Source of the DNA: a bacterium
GTDB taxonomy: Bacteria > Desulfobacterota > JAPLJL01
DNA: 29,901 bases
Direction of reading: 5' to 3'
NCBI GenBank assembly: GCA_028713675.1
Contig: JAQTNV010000039.1
Span: 1 to 29,901 of the forward strand
The notes beneath the pieces are model-generated. The model saw only the letters and a program-made list of their open reading frames with translations, was not told the DNA's origin and searched no databases. This document shows positions 15,028 through 21,962 of the stretch, in pieces. The position numbers and the translations under genes are program-made. The first letter of the stretch is position 1. Each line of letters starts with the position of its first letter.

Positions 15028-16527
15028 TTAATCCGGTTTAATTCCTTCCGCTTTCCTTCTCAGGATTTCCCAGAAAGCTCCCCGGTATCCCTCGCGCGAA
15101 ATCGCCCGGGAAATGAAGTCGTTGTCGTCGTAGTTGTAATCCTTCTCGGCCTCGTCCCCGGAAGGAATGAAAAAGCGGCGGTCCCCTCCCACCAGCTCCC
15201 GGACCAGATTCGCAGGGTTCTTTCCGAGTTTATCCGACAGATAAAAAACCGGTTGGAGCAGATCCGGGTTGCGGGCTCTCTTCCCCCGCAGGCTGGGATC
15301 CGTCCCCATCTGTACCTCCCGGGCCAGTTTCGTTCCCGGATAAACCCGCACCCCCAGGCTCAGCCCCACCCGCTCGGGATCAAGACTCTTTATTTTTTCG
15401 ATGACCGCGGCCAGGGTTTCCCGGGTTTCTCCCGGGCCGCCGAGCAGCAGATCCAGCATGACCACGATCCCCTCCTTCCGGCAGGATTCCCGGGCCCGCT
15501 CGATCTCGGTAAAACCATAATCCCTTCCGAGTTTCCGGAGCATGCTCTCCTCGGTATGATCGGTTCCGAAGTTGATCCCCCGGCAGCCGGCCGCCTTCAT
15601 GACCCGGGCGAATTCCCGGTCGAACCCGGCCGGGGTGCAGTAAGCGTACCAGCGGATTTTCCGCCCCAGTCCCCGGCGGATAAATTCCCGGCAAACCGCC
15701 TCGGCGTGTTCCCGGGGATGGTTGAACTCGCTGTCGCAGGTATGGAAATGCGTCACCCCCAGGGTCAGCAATTTACGCACTTCCTCCGCCACCGATTCGG
15801 GGGAACGCAGGCGAAGCCTCCGGCCTTTGGCCACCGGGTCGGCGCAGAAAACGCAGGACCGGTCGCAGCCGCGCTTGGATTCGAACCCGCCCATCCCCCC
15901 CCGGAGAAAATAGAAACGGTTGTCAATGAAGCCCCGGTTCTCCAGGCCCAAATCATCGAGGTCTTCAATATACCCCGGCGGATTCTGCCGGATTTCCTTT
16001 CCCTCCCGCCAGACCAGGCTTGGGACATTAAACAAGTGGCCGGCAGCAGGCAGCCGGTTGCCGGTTAAATCCTGCGACTTGCGACCTGTTACCTGCGACT
16101 GAAGCTCCGTAAGGAGCTTCGGCAGGCTGGCCTCCCCTTCCCCCCAGATCCCGAAGTCCGCCCCGGTAATCCTGAGGATTTCCCGCGGAGCCAGGGAGAA
16201 GCCTGTCCCCCCGATCACTACCGGAACCCCGCTGGATTTCCTGATTTCCCGGACCAGGCTGGTCAGCCCGGAGAGGAACTCCCGGCCGCTGAACAGGTAG
16301 GCGTCATCCAGGTTGCGGAAGGTAATCCCGATCAAATCGGGCTGCACCTTCCGCAGATTTTCCTTCAGGCCCGAAGCCAGGCGGGGATCCCGGCAAAAAT
16401 CCCAGAGCCGTGCCCGGTAGCCTCTTTTCCCAAGCGATGCCCCCAGATACTCCAGGGCCAGGGGCGCGACCGGCGGCCGGAGCCGATTCGGATTAATCAG
16501 GAGAATATCCTGGTTGATTGATTTCAT
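15028..16527 (-). CDS. B12-binding-domain radical SAM protein (3)
   Basis: A 499-residue protein, more distant from the two paralogues at 8410-11386. The N-terminal domain has ILLINPNRLRPPVAPLALEYL, GYRARLWD, PVVIGGTGFSLAPREIL and ADFGIWGEGE. The radical SAM cluster motif is FESKRGCDRSCVFCAD with Cys221/Cys225/Cys228, followed by GINFGTDHTEE and LLLGGPGET for SAM binding. Residues about 143-163 are encoded by the same in-frame repeat insert as in the paralogues. The ATG at 16527 was chosen because TAGGT lies just upstream and the family motif begins immediately after; longer forms would read into a palindromic repeat. Function unknown; placed in convergence with the aminotransferase. Confidence 0.87.
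   Translation of the reverse strand: MKSINQDILLINPNRLRPPVAPLALEYLGASLGKRGYRARLWDFCRDPRLASGLKENLRKVQPDLIGITFRNLDDAYLFSGREFLSGLTSLVREIRKSSGVPVVIGGTGFSLAPREILRITGADFGIWGEGEASLPKLLTELQSQVTGRKSQDLTGNRLPAAGHLFNVPSLVWREGKEIRQNPPGYIEDLDDLGLENRGFIDNRFYFLRGGMGGFESKRGCDRSCVFCADPVAKGRRLRLRSPESVAEEVRKLLTLGVTHFHTCDSEFNHPREHAEAVCREFIRRGLGRKIRWYAYCTPAGFDREFARVMKAAGCRGINFGTDHTEESMLRKLGRDYGFTEIERARESCRKEGIVVMLDLLLGGPGETRETLAAVIEKIKSLDPERVGLSLGVRVYPGTKLAREVQMGTDPSLRGKRARNPDLLQPVFYLSDKLGKNPANLVRELVGGDRRFFIPSGDEAEKDYNYDDNDFISRAISREGYRGAFWEILRRKAEGIKPD
16036..16120. repeat. Heptad array plus hairpin inserted in frame (radical SAM 3)
   Basis: Third copy of the insert: hairpin GAAGCTCC-N4-GGAGCTTC at 16101-16120 and CAGG-/CCGG-type 7-bp units to about 16036. 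One unit reads CTGCTGC-like rather than CTACCGG, but overall spacing to the hairpin is the same as in the other two genes. Confidence 0.8.
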
Positions 16528-16583
16528 TTTACCTAGCATAATCCCGGACTCGGGATTTTGGGAATGCTCCTCATTATTTTCAC

Positions 16584-16604
16584 CCTCTCCCATCGAGGGA
16601 GAGG
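16584..16604. repeat. CCTCTCCC/GGGAGAGG hairpin
   Basis: A perfect 8-bp stem with an ATCGA loop upstream of the third radical SAM gene. It resembles the gagagggag-type dispersed palindromes common in environmental genomes. No other copy was noticed in this window. Confidence 0.45.
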
Positions 16605-16624
16605 ATCAGGGAAATGGGGATTGA

Positions 16625-16652
16625 TTGACAACCGCGTAATGACTATGCTAAT
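16625..16652 (+). promoter_or_regulatory. Candidate sigma70-type promoter of the MaoC-type hydratase
   Basis: A perfect TTGACA (16625-16630), a 16-bp spacer, then GCTAAT (16647-16652, four of six bases). It would give a leader of roughly 50 nt before the ATG at 16713, which carries a strong AAAGGAGG. Confidence 0.4.
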
Positions 16653-16712
16653 TATCGCCCCTGAATTTAAAATTGATATTTAGGAGTATAAATTTTAACC
16701 AAAGGAGGATTT

Positions 16713-17567
16713 ATGGCGTTGAACAAAGAATGTCTGGGAAGATCATACGATCCGGTCGTCATGGAGGTTGACCGGGCGCAGGCAAGAATGTATGCGATGG
16801 GTTCAAACGATTACGATACCTGGTATCTGGCGGAAAAGGGCGAAGGAGCCATCTGCCCGCCTATGTACGCAGTCGTTTTTTCCGGCCCGAGTTTTATCGG
16901 CCCCTGCTTTGACGGGGACCTGGGGTGCAATTTCGCCCGCCTGGTGCACGGCAGCCAGGATTTTATCTTCCATAAACCGCTCAAGGGCGGAGAAGAAGTT
17001 GCCACCGTCTCCAAGATCATCGGGATTGAAGAGAAGGCCTCCGGCGATCTCCTCACCGTCGGTTTTGAGACCCACAACACCAAGACCAAGGAACTGGTCG
17101 TTTCCGGGCAGGCCCAGTTCTTCATCCGGGGCAGCAAGAAAGACGGCGTCAAGAAAGAAGAACCCAAGCAGGAGGAAACCCGGGGCCAGATCGTTTTTAC
17201 CAGCAAGATGTATGTCACCATGGATCAGACTTATCGCTACGCCGAGGGTTCCGGCGACCATAACACCATCCACATCGATCCCGAGTTCGCCAAGAACGTG
17301 GGACTGCCGGGGATCATCCTCCAGGGGCTTTGCACCATGGCCTTCGTCCAGAAAGCCGTGGTCGCCGAGATGTGCGGCGGCAATCCCTTGAAGCTTAAAC
17401 GCCTGAAGGTCCGCATGAGCAAGTCCGTCCTCCCCGGTGAAATCCTGACCACCGAAGGCTGGCTCAAGGAGAAGAAAGGCAAGATCACCGTTCTCGGGCT
17501 GGAGACCAAGAACCAGGACGGGGCCAAGGTCATTACTGAAGGTCTGGCCGAGGTCGAGACCGAATAG
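16713..17567 (+). CDS. MaoC-like double-hotdog hydratase
   Basis: A 284-residue protein with two hotdog halves joined by a charged linker (about residues 141-158, Lys/Glu rich). The second half carries the hydratase-2 signature YAEGSGDHNTIHIDP with Asp182 and His187 as the catalytic pair, followed by GLPGIILQGLC. The first half resembles the degenerate MaoC N-terminal domain (FARLVHGSQDFIFHKPLKGGE). Such proteins hydrate (R)-enoyl-CoA or related enoyl thioesters in beta-oxidation or polyester/aromatic metabolism. It has an excellent ribosome-binding site and is followed by a strong terminator, so it is probably a single-gene, well-expressed unit. Substrate chain length or ring type cannot be inferred. 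Confidence 0.9.
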   Translation: MALNKECLGRSYDPVVMEVDRAQARMYAMGSNDYDTWYLAEKGEGAICPPMYAVVFSGPSFIGPCFDGDLGCNFARLVHGSQDFIFHKPLKGGEEVATVSKIIGIEEKASGDLLTVGFETHNTKTKELVVSGQAQFFIRGSKKDGVKKEEPKQEETRGQIVFTSKMYVTMDQTYRYAEGSGDHNTIHIDPEFAKNVGLPGIILQGLCTMAFVQKAVVAEMCGGNPLKLKRLKVRMSKSVLPGEILTTEGWLKEKKGKITVLGLETKNQDGAKVITEGLAEVETE

Positions 17568-17616
17568 GATTTCCCGGATTTGACCCGGCGGGAAGCCGGA
17601 TTAACCGAGACGCTTG

Positions 17617-17650
17617 CGGGGCCCGCTCATCAGCGGGCCCCGTTTTATTT
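17617..17650 (+). terminator. Strong intrinsic terminator after the MaoC-type gene
   Basis: A perfect 11-bp stem CGGGGCCCGCT/AGCGGGCCCCG with the tetraloop CATC, followed by TTTTATTT. Confidence 0.92.
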
Positions 17651-17709
17651 TCCGGCCGGTTATCTTATATTGATAGGCAATTAGTCTGGCCGAAATTTCA
17701 GGAGGAACC

Positions 17710-18741
17710 ATGCAGAGGACCGGTTACATACTTCACCCTCTTTACTACGAGCACCAGATGGGCCTGGGCCATCCGGAAAGCCCGGCCCGGCTGCAGGCGA
17801 TCGAGGAAATGCTTTTTGAAACCAGGTTCTACGAAGAGCTGCCCAGACTGGAACCCCGCCCGGCCACTACCAACGAGATCGCCTATATTCACGACCGCAA
17901 TTACATCCAGACCATCGCCGCCACTTCCGGGAAAACGGTTTACCTGGACCCGGACACCACCGCCAGTCCATCCACTTATGCCGCCGCGCTTCTGGCCGCC
18001 GGGGGCCTGATGACCTGCGTGGACGCGGTCATGGCCAAAAAGCTCGACAATACCTTCGCTTTCGTCCGCCCGCCGGGGCATCACGCCGAGAGCGACCATG
18101 CCATGGGCTTCTGCATTTTCAACAATATCGCCATCGCCGCCCGCTACCTGCAGAAAAAACACCAGGTGGGAAAGATTCTGATCGTGGACTGGGACCTGCA
18201 TCACGGCAACGGGACCCAGCACGCGTTTTACGAAGATCCCTCGATTCTTTTCATGTCCACTCACCAGTATCCTTACTACCCCGGCAGCGGGCATTTCCGC
18301 GAGGTCGGCGCCGGGAAAGGTGAAGGTTATACCATCAACATCCCCTTCCCCATCCGGACCGGCGACAAGGAATACCTGGTCACCTTCGAAAGAATTTTCC
18401 GGCCGATCGCCGAGGCCTTCCGTCCGGAAATCATCCTGGTTTCCGCCGGCTTCGACATTTACTGTGAAGACCCGCTGGGGGGAATGCTGGTCACGGCCAA
18501 GGGGTTCGGCCTGCTGGGCGCCTCCCTCCGCCGCCTGGCCGAAGAGCTCTGCGGGGGAAGGCTGGTGCTAACCCTGGAGGGAGGATACAGCCTCACCGGT
18601 TTGTCCTCCGGGGTGCGGGAGGTGCTGAGAGCGATCTCGGGAAAACTGCCGGAAATTGATTCCCACCTCCAGGGGGTGGAACTTCCCGAGACGGCGGCGG
18701 CCGCCCGTGAATTATTCCGCCGCTACTGGAAAACCCTCTAG
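17710..18741 (+). CDS. Histone deacetylase-family protein (AcuC/acetylpolyamine amidohydrolase-like)
   Basis: A 343-residue Zn-dependent deacetylase-fold protein. Motifs: GHPESPARL (20-28), RPPGHHAE with the His124-His125 dyad, IVDWDLHHGNGTQ with Asp162 and His164 as zinc ligands, VSAGFDIYCEDPLGG with Asp249 as the third ligand, and LEGGYSL with the transition-state Tyr. All active-site residues are present, so it should be active. Bacterial members deacetylate acetyl-lysine proteins (AcuC on acetyl-CoA synthetase), polyamines or other amides. ATG at 17710 follows AGGAGG. Its TAG stop overlaps the first base of the GACACGGAT element, showing an insertion right at the gene end. Confidence 0.92.
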   Translation: MQRTGYILHPLYYEHQMGLGHPESPARLQAIEEMLFETRFYEELPRLEPRPATTNEIAYIHDRNYIQTIAATSGKTVYLDPDTTASPSTYAAALLAAGGLMTCVDAVMAKKLDNTFAFVRPPGHHAESDHAMGFCIFNNIAIAARYLQKKHQVGKILIVDWDLHHGNGTQHAFYEDPSILFMSTHQYPYYPGSGHFREVGAGKGEGYTINIPFPIRTGDKEYLVTFERIFRPIAEAFRPEIILVSAGFDIYCEDPLGGMLVTAKGFGLLGASLRRLAEELCGGRLVLTLEGGYSLTGLSSGVREVLRAISGKLPEIDSHLQGVELPETAAAARELFRRYWKTL

Positions 18742-19284
18742 ACACGGATTTCACGGAAGCACACGGATTTCCTTTTAGGAACAAACAGCAACGATGAAAC
18801 ACCAGGAGATCACCAACAAGATAATTGGAGCTGCCTATACCGTCCACAAGCATCTCGGTTACGGATTTCTTGAAAAAGTGTATGAGAACGCCCTTCGATA
18901 TGAGTTGGTTTCCCAAAATCTTGAGGTCGTAAATCAGAAGCCTCTCCAGGTCTGGTATAAAAACAATATCGTCGGAGAATATCTTGCGGATACTATCGTT
19001 GAAAACTTGGTAATTGTTGAGATCAAAGCTATCCGGGAACTGGCTCCGATTCACGAAACCCAATTAGTAAATTATTTAAAAGCAACCAATATTGAAGTAG
19101 GTTTGCTGATTAATTTTGGTCCGAAAATTGAAATCAAAAGAAAAATATTCGATAACGATCGGAAAACCTCCGGGAAAAAACAGTTAGACACGGATTAACA
19201 CGGAATTTATGGATTTATTCTTTTCAATAAAAGGCCCTTATATGAACCTATTTATTATCCGTGTCCATCAGTGTAATCCGTGTC
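18741..19284. mobile_element. GxxExxY-carrying element bounded by GACACGGAT/ATCCGTGTC
   Basis: The left end GACACGGAT (18741-18749) and right end ATCCGTGTC (19276-19284) form a 9-bp perfect terminal inverted repeat, each with additional ACACGGAT-like units inside. The left 50 bp (ACACGGATTTCCTTTT then AACAGCAACG) match the left part of the gene-free element at 19294. A further direct GACACGGAT at 19189 suggests that a shorter right boundary or a second small nested element (19189-19284) is possible. No transposase is encoded, so if mobile it may depend on the GxxExxY protein or act in trans. Confidence 0.6.
18794..19198 (+). CDS. GxxExxY-family protein (PD-(D/E)XK nuclease-like fold)
   Basis: A 134-residue protein with the name-giving motif GFLEKVYENAL, then GEYLADTIVENLVIVEIKAI, in which the Asp and the E-x-K match a PD-(D/E)XK catalytic core, and ETQLVNYLKATN followed by GLLINFG, all characteristic of the GxxExxY family. 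Known members are widespread in environmental bacteria; their function is unclear. The ATG has no close ribosome-binding site. The last four residues (LDTD) and the TAA stop are encoded by the GACACGGATTAA repeat, so the coding sequence ends inside the repeat. The DNA is visibly more AT-rich than neighbouring genes, consistent with acquisition. Confidence 0.9.
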   Translation: MKHQEITNKIIGAAYTVHKHLGYGFLEKVYENALRYELVSQNLEVVNQKPLQVWYKNNIVGEYLADTIVENLVIVEIKAIRELAPIHETQLVNYLKATNIEVGLLINFGPKIEIKRKIFDNDRKTSGKKQLDTD

Positions 19285-19293
19285 TAAGATTTC

Positions 19294-19429
19294 GACACGG
19301 ATTTACACAGATTCGACGGATTTCCTCTTTGCAAAAAACAGCAACGGACATTGATAAATATTTTGACTTTCTTTTCAATGAATTTTCATATTTGTTTCTG
19401 AACCCGTGAATATCCGTGTAATCCGTGTC
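19294..19429. repeat. GACACGGAT inverted-repeat element, about 136 bp, no gene
   Basis: Bounded by GACACGGAT (19294-19302) and ATCCGTGTC (19421-19429). The interior matches the 8264-8396 element and, at its left end, the GxxExxY element. It begins ten bases after the GxxExxY element ends, giving a tandem pair. Its right end contains the GTG used as the archease start. Confidence 0.8.
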
Positions 19430-19847
19430 TAAGAAAAGATATCGCACCTTCTCACACACTGCCGACCTGGGCCTGGAAATATTCGGCCAGGATGAATCCG
19501 AAATCTTCGCAAATGCCGGAATCGCCCTCTACTCGGTTCTGACCGAGATCAAAAAAATCCGGGGCCGCAAATCCTGGGACATTGAAGCGGAGGGCCACGA
19601 TTGGGAGGATCTGCTGGTCAACTTCCTTTCGGAAATCCTCTACCGGTTCGATACCGAGCAGATTCTGCTCCGTCAGATCGTTATCCTCAAGCTCAATCCC
19701 AGGCAGGTCGCGGCCCGCGGCCGGGGAGAAATATTCGATCCTTCCCGCCATCCCATCAAGACCGGGATCAAAGCGGTCACCCACCACCAAGCCTCGATCA
19801 AAACCACGTCCGCCGGCTTCGCCGCCCGGGTAATCCTGGATATTTGA
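19425..19847 (+). CDS. Archease (SHS2-domain protein, RtcB ligase cofactor family)
   Basis: A 140-residue protein. FSHTADLGLEIFGQDESEIFANAGIAL at residues 9-35 is the archease N-terminal signature, with Asp14 as a likely metal ligand; DWEDLLVNFLSEILYRFD and the C-terminal IKTGIKAVTHHQ are also typical. Archease speeds guanylylation and turnover of the RNA ligase RtcB; no rtcB is in this window. The only start codon in frame is GTG at 19425, inside the terminal repeat of the upstream element, with a stop codon two codons earlier and no ribosome-binding site. The original 5' end has therefore probably been replaced by the insertion. Expression level is doubtful. Confidence 0.9.
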   Translation: MSKKRYRTFSHTADLGLEIFGQDESEIFANAGIALYSVLTEIKKIRGRKSWDIEAEGHDWEDLLVNFLSEILYRFDTEQILLRQIVILKLNPRQVAARGRGEIFDPSRHPIKTGIKAVTHHQASIKTTSAGFAARVILDI

Positions 19848-19857
19848 ATAACATTCC

Positions 19858-19898
19858 GACACGGATTTCACGGATATTCACGGAAAAACCAGCAGGCG
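19858..19898. repeat. Half copy of the GACACGGAT element
   Basis: GACACGGAT at 19858-19866 followed by TTCACGGATATTCACGG and AACCAGCAGGCGCAG, resembling the left end of the GxxExxY element. No matching right end was found before the next gene. The remaining bases to 20051 contain nothing that I can assign. Confidence 0.55.
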
Positions 19899-20051
19899 CA
19901 GAAAAGTTTAGATTGTTTTTCATAAAAAAACCCGTTGGATCCGGTTTAATCCGGGCTGAAATTTATTCTGAATTCTTCCCTTCTGGTCCGGAATAAATAT
20001 ATTTTCACTAAGTAATGGATACGTTATCATAAATGTGATAATCTTCGGCCA

Positions 20052-20567
20052 ATGAGGCCTCACGGCACACCCAAAAACCTGGAAAAAAGAAGGCGAAAAG
20101 CCATTCGGCTCCTGAAATCCGGGAAAACCTTCCGACGGGTGGCGGCCGAGGTGGGGGCTTCCTTAAGCTCCGTGGTCAGGTGGAGCCAAGGTCACCGCAA
20201 GTACGGGTGGGAAGCGTTACGTCCCAAGCTGATCCCCGGACGTTCATCCTTCCTGTCCTCCCGGCAGAAAAGAATGCTGGCGAAGATCCTTCTGCAGGGG
20301 CCCCCGAAGCTCGGGTACCAGACAGATTTCTGGACCCTGGGACTGGTGGGCGAAGTGATCGAGAAGCATTTTGGAATCCGTTACTCTAATTCCAGTCTCT
20401 GGAAGCTGATGTATCTTCTGGGATGGAGCTGCCAGGCCCCCGATCCGGGCGCCCGGGAACTGAATGGAAAATCCGGCCGGAACCGGAAACGGTACCGTTG
20501 GTTTCGTTTGGTCACGATTAAAAAAACCTGGATTCCAATCCGGATTTCCCGGCCGGAACACGATTGA
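20052..20567 (+). CDS. IS630-type winged helix-turn-helix protein, DDE domain absent
   Basis: A 171-residue protein. Residues about 10-60 form a helix-turn-helix (RRKAIRLLKSGKTFRRVAAEVG, SLSSVVRWSQ), and about 75-130 a second winged-helix block with GLVGEVIEKHFGIRYSNSSLWKLMYLLGWSCQAP, the standard N-terminal half of IS630-family transposases. The catalytic DDE half that should follow is missing: after about residue 148 the sequence loses similarity and the next gene begins 12 bp after the stop. It may be a transposase remnant or a solo DNA-binding protein. No terminal inverted repeats were found. The ATG has no ribosome-binding site. Confidence 0.75.
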   Translation: MRPHGTPKNLEKRRRKAIRLLKSGKTFRRVAAEVGASLSSVVRWSQGHRKYGWEALRPKLIPGRSSFLSSRQKRMLAKILLQGPPKLGYQTDFWTLGLVGEVIEKHFGIRYSNSSLWKLMYLLGWSCQAPDPGARELNGKSGRNRKRYRWFRLVTIKKTWIPIRISRPEHD

Positions 20568-20579
20568 AGAAAGGAAGCA

Positions 20580-21794
20580 ATGATGAAACCCAAGGTTTTC
20601 CTGGTTGATCAGCAGGAATACAAAATGGAGGAAATCCGGGACCAGGCCAAAAGGATTTTCGCCGAGGCCGGATTGAATCCCGCCGGAAAGTCGGTTTTTC
20701 TGAAACCCAGCTTTGTCTATCCGGCCCGGCCTCCCCTCAACATCGGGGTGGTGACCCAGCCCAAGCTGATCGGCGGGGTGGTCCGGGCTCTCCATGATCT
20801 CGGGGCCAGCCGGATCGACGTGGCCGAGGATACGTTTATCATCCCTTCCGAGGTCTTCTTCGGGGTAATGGGAATGAGAGCGGTGCTCAAAGGTTATGCC
20901 CACCCCTTTTATCTTTCCCGGGCGAAGCGGGTATCCGTCGAAATCAAGGACCCCATGGTCCAATCCAGCTTCGTGGTTCCCCGGCGCCTGCTGGAAGCGG
21001 ATCTGTTTATCTCCCTGCCGAAAATAAAGGTCAATATCTTCACCAAAGTGACCCTTTCCGTCAAAAACAACCTGGGGCTCCTGCGTCCTAAGGCCCGGCT
21101 GCCCCACCACCACTTCGACATTCACAAGAAAATCGCCGACCTTTACCAGGTCCGGACGCCGGACTTCGTGATCGCGGATTCCATCTACGCCGGGGAAGGA
21201 CAGGGGCCCATGAGCGCGGACCCGATTCATTTCGGCCTGATGGTGGCCGGGGCGAACGGGCTGGCGGTGGACGCGGTTTCCGCCCACCTGATGGGTTTTG
21301 ACCCCCGGGAGATCGAGCACCTTCTTTATCTCCATGAAAAGGGCTTCGGCCCCCTGGATCTGTCCGAGATCGAAATCCAGGGACGGGAGCTTCTGGAGGC
21401 CAGGAAGAAAACACTGAAACGTCCCCGGGCCGATTTTTCCGACCTTCCCGATTCCGTCCGGGTTTTTGTCGGGCAGGAACACGCCTGCGTCGAAGGATGC
21501 CGGGGAATGGTCCGCAATTTCCTGGACCAGTGGTCCACCAAGGGAAAAGCCGATCAACTCGCGGGGTACAATTTCATCGTGGGAAAACCGGTGGAAAACC
21601 TGCCTTCCGGCCTCAATCCCTGGAAAACCCTGGTGATCGGGGATTGCGCCGTCAAGTATGAGAAGCACGGGATCTTTATCCCCGGCTGTCCCGTGCCGCC
21701 GCTGCATCTTCCCATCGTCATGATGGCGAAAGGAAAAAAGCCGCCCGTGCAGATGCGGATCAGGGATTTCATTATCGGAAGCCTGGGTTATTGA
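20580..21794 (+). CDS. DUF362-domain protein
   Basis: A 404-residue protein. The segments SVFLKPSFVYPARPPLNIGVVTQPKLIGGVVRAL, DLFISLPKIKVN (SLPK motif), TLSVKNNLGLLRP and PDFVIADSIYAGEGQGP are hallmarks of DUF362, a family frequently fused or adjacent to 4Fe-4S ferredoxins. The C-terminal part has HACVEGCRG, GDCAVKYEKHG and PGCPVPP, four Cys that could bind a metal or cluster. The function of the family is not established. ATG at 20580 (or 20583) follows AAAGGAAG. It is followed by the duplicated TRAP binding-protein unit; the last 117 bp of this gene are part of the duplicated segment and recur as a remnant at 23273-23388. Confidence 0.88.
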   Translation: MMKPKVFLVDQQEYKMEEIRDQAKRIFAEAGLNPAGKSVFLKPSFVYPARPPLNIGVVTQPKLIGGVVRALHDLGASRIDVAEDTFIIPSEVFFGVMGMRAVLKGYAHPFYLSRAKRVSVEIKDPMVQSSFVVPRRLLEADLFISLPKIKVNIFTKVTLSVKNNLGLLRPKARLPHHHFDIHKKIADLYQVRTPDFVIADSIYAGEGQGPMSADPIHFGLMVAGANGLAVDAVSAHLMGFDPREIEHLLYLHEKGFGPLDLSEIEIQGRELLEARKKTLKRPRADFSDLPDSVRVFVGQEHACVEGCRGMVRNFLDQWSTKGKADQLAGYNFIVGKPVENLPSGLNPWKTLVIGDCAVKYEKHGIFIPGCPVPPLHLPIVMMAKGKKPPVQMRIRDFIIGSLGY

Positions 21795-21880
21795 AAAATC
21801 ATGGGGAGAAACGCCAAGCACGAAAAATATTTCGAGTTTTCCGAAAACCGGTGAAACAAAAAGGAAGATCTGGGCAGAAA

Positions 21881-21908
21881 TGGATATAGCAATTAAATAT
21901 ATTATAAT
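21881..21908 (+). promoter_or_regulatory. Promoter of TRAP binding-protein gene 1
   Basis: TGGATA (21881-21886), a 16-bp spacer and a perfect TATAAT (21903-21908). The arrangement is conserved in copy 2 at 23454-23481. It implies a leader of about 50 nt. Confidence 0.6.
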
Positions 21909-21962
21909 CTCCGCAATATTTTTTCGAGAATGAAATTAAACAAACAAAATAAAGGAGGCAAA

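Noticed and set aside
20244-21821. Open frame of 525 codons on the minus strand opposite DUF362 and the helix-turn-helix gene
   Set aside because: It crosses two genuine plus-strand genes, has shadow-type composition and no domain signature.
21930-21962. ATG at 21930 as the start of TRAP gene 1
   Set aside because: It lies upstream of the AAAGGAGG and would place charged residues before the signal peptide; the GTG at 21963 matches the ATG used in the duplicate.
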